Shown here piece by piece: positions 58,801 through 64,000 of a DNA stretch of 64,000 bases (the first letter of the stretch is position 1; every line of letters begins with the position of its first letter). A program made the translations under genes and the position numbers. The stretch is from positions 3,038,001 through 3,102,000 of the forward strand of contig OU452210.1 of the NCBI GenBank assembly GCA_911728435.2, in the 5' to 3' direction. This stretch comes from Apoderus coryli (Eukaryota; Arthropoda; Insecta; Coleoptera; Attelabidae). The notes below the pieces were generated by a model. That model worked only from the letters and a program-made list of their open reading frames with translations, made no database searches and was not told where the DNA came from.

Positions 58801-60106
58801 CTGAAACGCTGTCTGTATTAAAAAAATCATATTTGTTTTAATATAAATGTATTTATAACTAATAATATATAAATATAACGAAATACGGTCACGTTTTATT
58901 ATTTTATCTTATTATTATATTAACGTTATACAAGGGGGATTTAAATATATTTTAAAAATATGTTTTGATTTAATATATTCGTTAATTATAGAGAAAATCC
59001 ATGACAAATGTCAGAAATTACAAACAAATATATTATCTGCAAATATGCATGTGAAATGAGTAAACAGATCTCTTAAGTGTGCGGAGCAATTTAATTAAAA
59101 TTAATTAAAATTCAAGCAGAATGAATAACTCTGTACAGTATTAGCTAGTAAAATATATAAAGCTAAAGCCGTTCCTGTACATCGTAGTGTTTTCTGCATT
59201 CGAGGCAGAGCTCACTGATTGAACAAGAAATCTCTGATAAACTGTTTTCCGCATTCATATAGCTTGTATATATACTTTCTTGGTTTTTATTTAAATCAGT
59301 AGCTTTATATTGGTGGAAACAAAAGCCTACTCAAGTATTTTCGAATTTTCGTTGATGCCTTATCTATTTAGAACGCTATTATCTCGCCTGAAAATACCTT
59401 TTCGTATTGCCGAAAATTAAACTTTTATCCATTTATACGGTGAAAAAAAAAACTGTATATGTTACAAAAAAGAAATAAACCAATCCTCTTAGGAAAAGCA
59501 ATTTTGGGTATGAATTTAAGATTTAAAATAGAGTATGAAGATTTTGCAGTAATAAAGTAGAAGTGATCGTTCCTCTGGCTGATTTTACTTTTAGAAACCC
59601 AGGAAATAAGGATTTTAAACGACAATTTTTAGTATATTATGAGTTATAATTTTATGCAAGCCTCATAAAATTTTTAGAAAAAATAATTACAGAAAGTTTT
59701 GTAGTCAGTATAGGTATATAGTAAAATAAATTGTAAAGGCATCCCTTTACAATTTATTTTAGATCTTTTCACTAATTGTTTTTGTAAAACTAAAGCTTTA
59801 GTTGGAGCTATAATATATATTTCTAATTCACGATACGATATAAAAATCTATAAAAAGGATGAAAACTACTTTGGCCGTTTCTACACTGGTACCTACACTT
59901 TATTTTAAACTATATGATTATGCAGAGTGGCATATATATGGAACTTCTCTAATTAGCACTTGCCTGGCTTCCTAAGTGCAGTGCTACGTTTCGATCTTTA
60001 ATTCAAAGACTACACACTGCGCCATAATGCAATGTTATTTCTTATTGCAAACCGCAAATATATCTTACAAATGAAAGAACTATAGTCACCTAAGTTGAGA
60101 GTGTAT
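58801..60106. other. No gene seen
   Basis: Contains the hairpin at 59722-59761. Otherwise AT-rich and featureless. Confidence 0.5.
59722..59761. repeat. Perfect 18-bp hairpin, 4-base loop
   Basis: 59722-59739 and 59744-59761 are exact reverse complements (arm begins taaaataaatt); loop catc. Confidence 0.9.
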
Positions 60107-60138
60107 CGTCAAAGATTAATGTAAGTACATTAATCTTT
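60107..60138. repeat. Short palindrome shared with 17.8 kb
   Basis: caaagattaatgta and its complement are separated by about three bases. The same gtcaaagattaatgta occurs at about 17773, also as the left half of an inverted repeat, so this is a small dispersed element. Confidence 0.6.
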
Positions 60139-60213
60139 GGTATCGTATATCACCGATATACAGGAAAATAGAATAAACTATTCTGTAGGAAGCAAGGCAA
60201 GTAAAATTAGAGA

Positions 60214-60300
60214 AGTTGTGCGAGAGTAGTGTAATTGGTAAAACACCTAACCGGCAATCGGGATATGTTAGTTCAAATCCCACTTGTGTCACGGAATCTT
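60214..60300 (+). mobile_element. tRNA-derived SINE
   Basis: The plus strand has an A-box-like gtagtgtaattggtaaaac with gtgt/acac around a D-loop-like segment, then ccggcaatcggga, then a B-box-like gttcaaatccc about 45 bases after the A box. Spacing and boxes fit a tRNA-derived pol III promoter, but the anticodon and T stems do not pair well. It shares the ccggcaatcggga block with 28298-28345. Confidence 0.6.
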
Positions 60301-61099
60301 TTATCAAAACACCCACCATACTCAAGCATTACAGTTGCACAGTATAAAACCGTAAGAATTATCAGTCTCTATATTGGTTTAAAGTTGACGTAAATAAATA
60401 TCACCGGATATCTAGAATAAATAGAGCCAAAAACATTCCATCGGTTTTGCAATAAGAAGATCGACACTTCCCTTAAATCACGTTGCATGTAAGATAATAT
60501 TATAGTCGCGAATTACGCTTTCCGCTGAACAAGCGAAAACAAATTGTTTAATTTTGTTGTTACCCATGTTCCTTATATGAATACGACCCTTTCCATCAGG
60601 TTAATTTAATAAACTACTGTATATTTAACTTCTGGTGTGAACTAAGAACTAATGCTATTAGAGAAGAATCGTAAAGCACCCAAAATTGTCATGAATTCAG
60701 CTTGTCTAATAAATATTTGACAGCAGCACAAAACGGAAGTGACTTTTGCTGTCTCAGTTACCAATTTAGAGAAATGTATTGTCATCTTTGTTTTAATGTG
60801 TTCATCTTGCGGTTAATACCCTCAAAGCTGAATTAATACACTTGTACCTTGCTATACAACCCCTGCTAATATGCTGAAGTAGACAAACAGTGCTGGAGAT
60901 AAAAGGGGCTTAATTTATAAAAATATAACTAAACGGCAGTTTTTCAGTACGTATATAGTATATAATTCATTACGGAGTTCCAAATTAACGTAGCTTTATA
61001 AAAGTGTGGCTCATCAAAAAGTTAACTTTGTTAGCTGATAGTTACCAAAAAACTTAACTTCGTTAAACGTTCCTCTTTATGGTGGTGGATTAAGAAAAA
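60301..61099. other. No gene seen
   Basis: No coding signs or clear repeats. Confidence 0.5.
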
Positions 61100-61345
61100 A
61101 GTCACAAATCGATGAAAACTATGGAAAATTGAATGAATTGAGGTTCGAATTGCTTACCCACCCACCGTATTCTCCAGATGTAGCCCCCAGTGACTTTTTA
61201 CTGTTTCCAGATCTCAAGAGAACGCTTGCTCGAAAGAAATTTAGTCCAATGATGAAGTAATCGCTGAAACTGAGGCCTATTTTGACGAGAAAGAGAAATC
61301 GTACTATAAAAGTGGTATGGAAAAGTTGGAAAATTTCTCAATTTC
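61100..61345 (+). pseudogene. Mariner transposase, copy D, C-terminal fragment
   Basis: On the plus strand: HKSMKTME, a one-base deletion, LNELRFELLTHPPYSPD, VAPSDFLLFPDLKRTLARKK (third catalytic Asp present), then a frameshift near 61240 and residues like AETEAYFDEKEKSYYKSGME in another frame. This is the same family as copies A-C but in the opposite orientation, truncated at both ends. No terminal repeats adjacent. Confidence 0.9.
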
Positions 61346-61504
61346 GCTTCATCGTCACTCTTATCTCAGATATGCTACTTGAATTCGATACGAGTGCGGA
61401 TTATACCTGAATAATAATAGAATCAGTTTTGTTATAATTAATATTTTATATTGCTTTCGTCATCTAATTTTAAAATTTTGTAAACGAAAATGTAAATATT
61501 ACAA
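61346..61504. other. Short spacer
   Basis: Nothing recognised between the mariner fragment and the following TIR element. Confidence 0.4.
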
Positions 61505-61734
61505 TAAATGTTATTTCTTGTTTTGTAGAAATACAAAGCCAAGAAACAGAAAAATCTAAGCATTTCCGCCTCACACTACTAGACATACACCAGACGGCCG
61601 TTTCGTCGACCTATTGATGGTTCGTTCAGGAGGCGATAGCATTATTTTTTCCACCATCACTGATCAGTTGTATGGATATTCCTAGATTTTTCTATTTCTT
61701 GGCATTGTATTTATACAAACCAAGAAATAATATT
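61505..61734. mobile_element. MITE, 230 bp, about 55-bp TIRs
   Basis: 61505-61560 and 61679-61734 are reverse complements with few mismatches (core ccaagaaacagaaaaatct against agatttttctatttcttgg). The centre is somewhat G+C-rich and non-coding. Part of an end (tattatttcttggct) reappears near 61900, suggesting a second fragment. Confidence 0.75.
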
Positions 61735-64000
61735 TAACCTCTACCTGGCTGTAATAGGTATGAACGTGTCATGTAGTTGTGGTGAGTGGAATTTTCGAAG
61801 ACTTGTGTTCTTCTTGTCCGACTACGTGCAGGATAGGATGGTCCTGACCAGGATTGTTGATGTTGTAATACTACAATAAATAAAAACACTTAGAAAATAT
61901 TATTTCTTGGCTTCTGCGCGTTATAAGGACAAAAGAAGTCATCTAAATTATCGGATATCCTCAAGATTTCTAAATTATTATCCCCATCAAATACTGGATC
62001 CACCATAGTGATGAGTCGTGGAACAACGATCGTCTAGTGGATGTGTAGTTTTTGACAGTAATATACCTAAAGATTTTTCTTACTTAACTTTTATTCATAC
62101 AATCCATGAAATAATGTTTCATTCTAGTGTGTTCGCTATTGGTTGTTCAATCAACTATAGGAAATATGAGGTACCTATATCATGTCTTCACCATTTTTAG
62201 CGACTTAAGAGGGGTTATAATGAAAATAGCAGATATGTTTCCTATTATAAGTCAAAAGTAATAAAGTACTTTTTAATGAAATGGGTCCACTAAAAAACAG
62301 TTTAATAAATGTTAGTAGTATCCATAACAGTTGTAGGTACACACATTTTACACAAAATAGCTTAAAGCTTAATAATATACTATGAGCACAGTCTAATACA
62401 TAAATCTTTAATTAGCTCTGTCTTTCAAAGATATTTTACAAAAACAAATAAATATTATTGTAATTTATTCAACATTAAACGTTGCAATAATAAATACATT
62501 AACCGAGGAGGGAAGTTTTTAAATCTTGTAAATCTTATTTGTCCGCGGTTTCTTTATGCAAATAGGGCTTGTTAACAATGGTATTTTCCGTAGAGTACGC
62601 TTTAGGGAAACTGGAGAACATCATCTTACAAAATTACAAGAATTTAAACAGTTATACTGCAAACATAAGCGTACATAATTTTGTCTAAATACGGGTGGAA
62701 TGAACTTTACAAATTTCGCTACAATGTTCCTGAAATAAAGGTAAATACAAAGATGTTATATGGAAATAAATTATTTGTAAATAAGAAAATACCCATGTTT
62801 ACATCTTATTATTGTTGTTTGTTTCTCCTTCAATTTAAAAAAGAATTAGTTTAGTCAATAGCTTTTAATTGAGTAACAAATAATACAAATTAACTATCAA
62901 GTAACTTCAATCTATTTAAAACACCATCATCATCATAAATGTTATTTTAATAAGTATATGAAGCTTGGAAACTACACAAAAAGTAATAAACTACGATTTA
63001 TACTGTCAAACACAGAAATTATGCTTCATGAAACGGTAGAAAGAGTGACCAGAGATCCACAGTCCTCAGGAGGAGGATTATCCAGGATGAAACCAGGAGT
63101 GACTGCTAAAAAGTCTATGCAGTCTATCGGTTGCTATAAGCGAGGATCTTAAATTAGCAAAACAGCATACAAATTTTTATTTTTTACGATCAGAGAGTCG
63201 AGAACCATTGAAATTATATTATGTGATATTCGCGGACAGCAAACATATAAGATTTCGAGGCCCTGTATGTGACGGATGTCTTTGTGTTCCCCCGGGCAGC
63301 GAATCATGTTTATGCATTGTTTAAATAAGGTATCAGCTAGGGGAAGATAACAGGCAAAGTAGACCTTGGTGTTATTTAACTTTTATATAAAAAATGACTG
63401 ATTGTTTCTAGAGCACACTAAAATGTACAAGTATTTTGATTTCTAGGTACTCTAAAATCATTCAAAACATTCATTTCCATTTTAATACCAAATTTTCCTG
63501 CAATAACAGCATATCTCTGCTGAATTTCTGCCCGCCTCTGCACCTGTGCGTTCATACCGGAAAATTATAAAATTAAGACACAGTTTTTATTCTAATTTTT
63601 AATACGTCTTCCCTTTTGATAAGAAACATTGCCTCGGAAGAGGTATTATTATGCTGCAATTATGAAACCCAGATGTATACAGAGTCAAATTATCCTGCCA
63701 TAAATTTTATTTTACTTTTCATCCATATTTATGTTTAAATTATTTTTTTAATGCAATATGAATTTTGTTTTTCAACATTGGTTTTATTTCAATAATGTAA
63801 ACTTCATCAGATTATCATTTCTGGAAAGAAAACCAAACACCCATAAAATATAACGTGTATTTTATTTAAATCAACCAACACTTTCAAGGCAACGAACAAT
63901 CTTAAATTTTCCTTTATTTCATTGTTCTATAGCCATAAATACAAGGTTTCTATTTTTCTCCAAAGAATAATCGAATATAAGACACTTCAACACCGATTTA
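61735..64000. other. No recognised gene
   Basis: A 64-codon frame at 62958-63152 has polar, protein-like composition but no domain that I recognise and no neighbouring splice signals. The rest is AT-rich and featureless. Confidence 0.4.

Overview
The window is AT-rich, gene-poor eukaryotic DNA, most likely from an insect. The evidence is its repeat content: several mariner-type transposases, Tc1/mariner relatives with a DD41D triad, a pogo/Tigger-type DNA-binding domain, non-LTR (LINE) reverse transcriptase fragments, the 3' part of a BEL/Pao-like LTR retrotransposon, tRNA-like SINEs and many fold-back or MITE-like inverted repeats. There are no bacterial operons, rRNA genes or CRISPR arrays. 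I see no complete host gene. One short candidate first exon (38326-38380) could belong to a host gene whose other exons I cannot place.

Layout. 0.5-1 kb: internally deleted pogo/Tigger-like element. 4.0-4.85 kb: two palindromic MITE-like repeats. 5.7 kb: N-terminus of a mariner-like transposase. 6.85-11.37 kb: the most striking region. Two identical-length (859 bp) fold-back elements lie in opposite orientation; the second sits at the exact centre (9535) of a 3.66 kb near-perfect palindrome whose arms carry the 3' end of a BEL/Pao-like retrotransposon. 11.4-16.9 kb: mostly featureless, but it holds a dispersed repeat with a hammerhead-ribozyme-like fold (13465-13509). 16.9-24.2 kb: three terminal-inverted-repeat elements, a mariner remnant, a LINE fragment and a GC-rich hairpin. 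24-30 kb: a SINE and a LINE relic on the minus strand. 30.5-34.4 kb: two decayed mariner copies. 37-42.7 kb: LINE fragments, a third (deleted) mariner copy and the best LINE reverse transcriptase (40781-42216). 45.8-48.9 kb: two adjacent long-TIR Tc1/mariner elements, the first carrying a nearly whole but frameshifted DD41D transposase. 48.9-64 kb: sparse relics (two LINE pieces, two tRNA-like repeats, a mariner C-terminus, a TIR element, a tandem repeat).

The genes do not work together as a system. All transposase and reverse transcriptase reading frames are broken by stops, frameshifts, deletions or loss of catalytic residues. The region is best read as accumulated transposon insertions, with one recent-looking event (the 6.85-11.37 kb inverted duplication) and several hairpin motifs that resemble hammerhead ribozyme cores. 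All calls come from reading the sequence and conceptual translation by eye; no similarity search or folding program was run.
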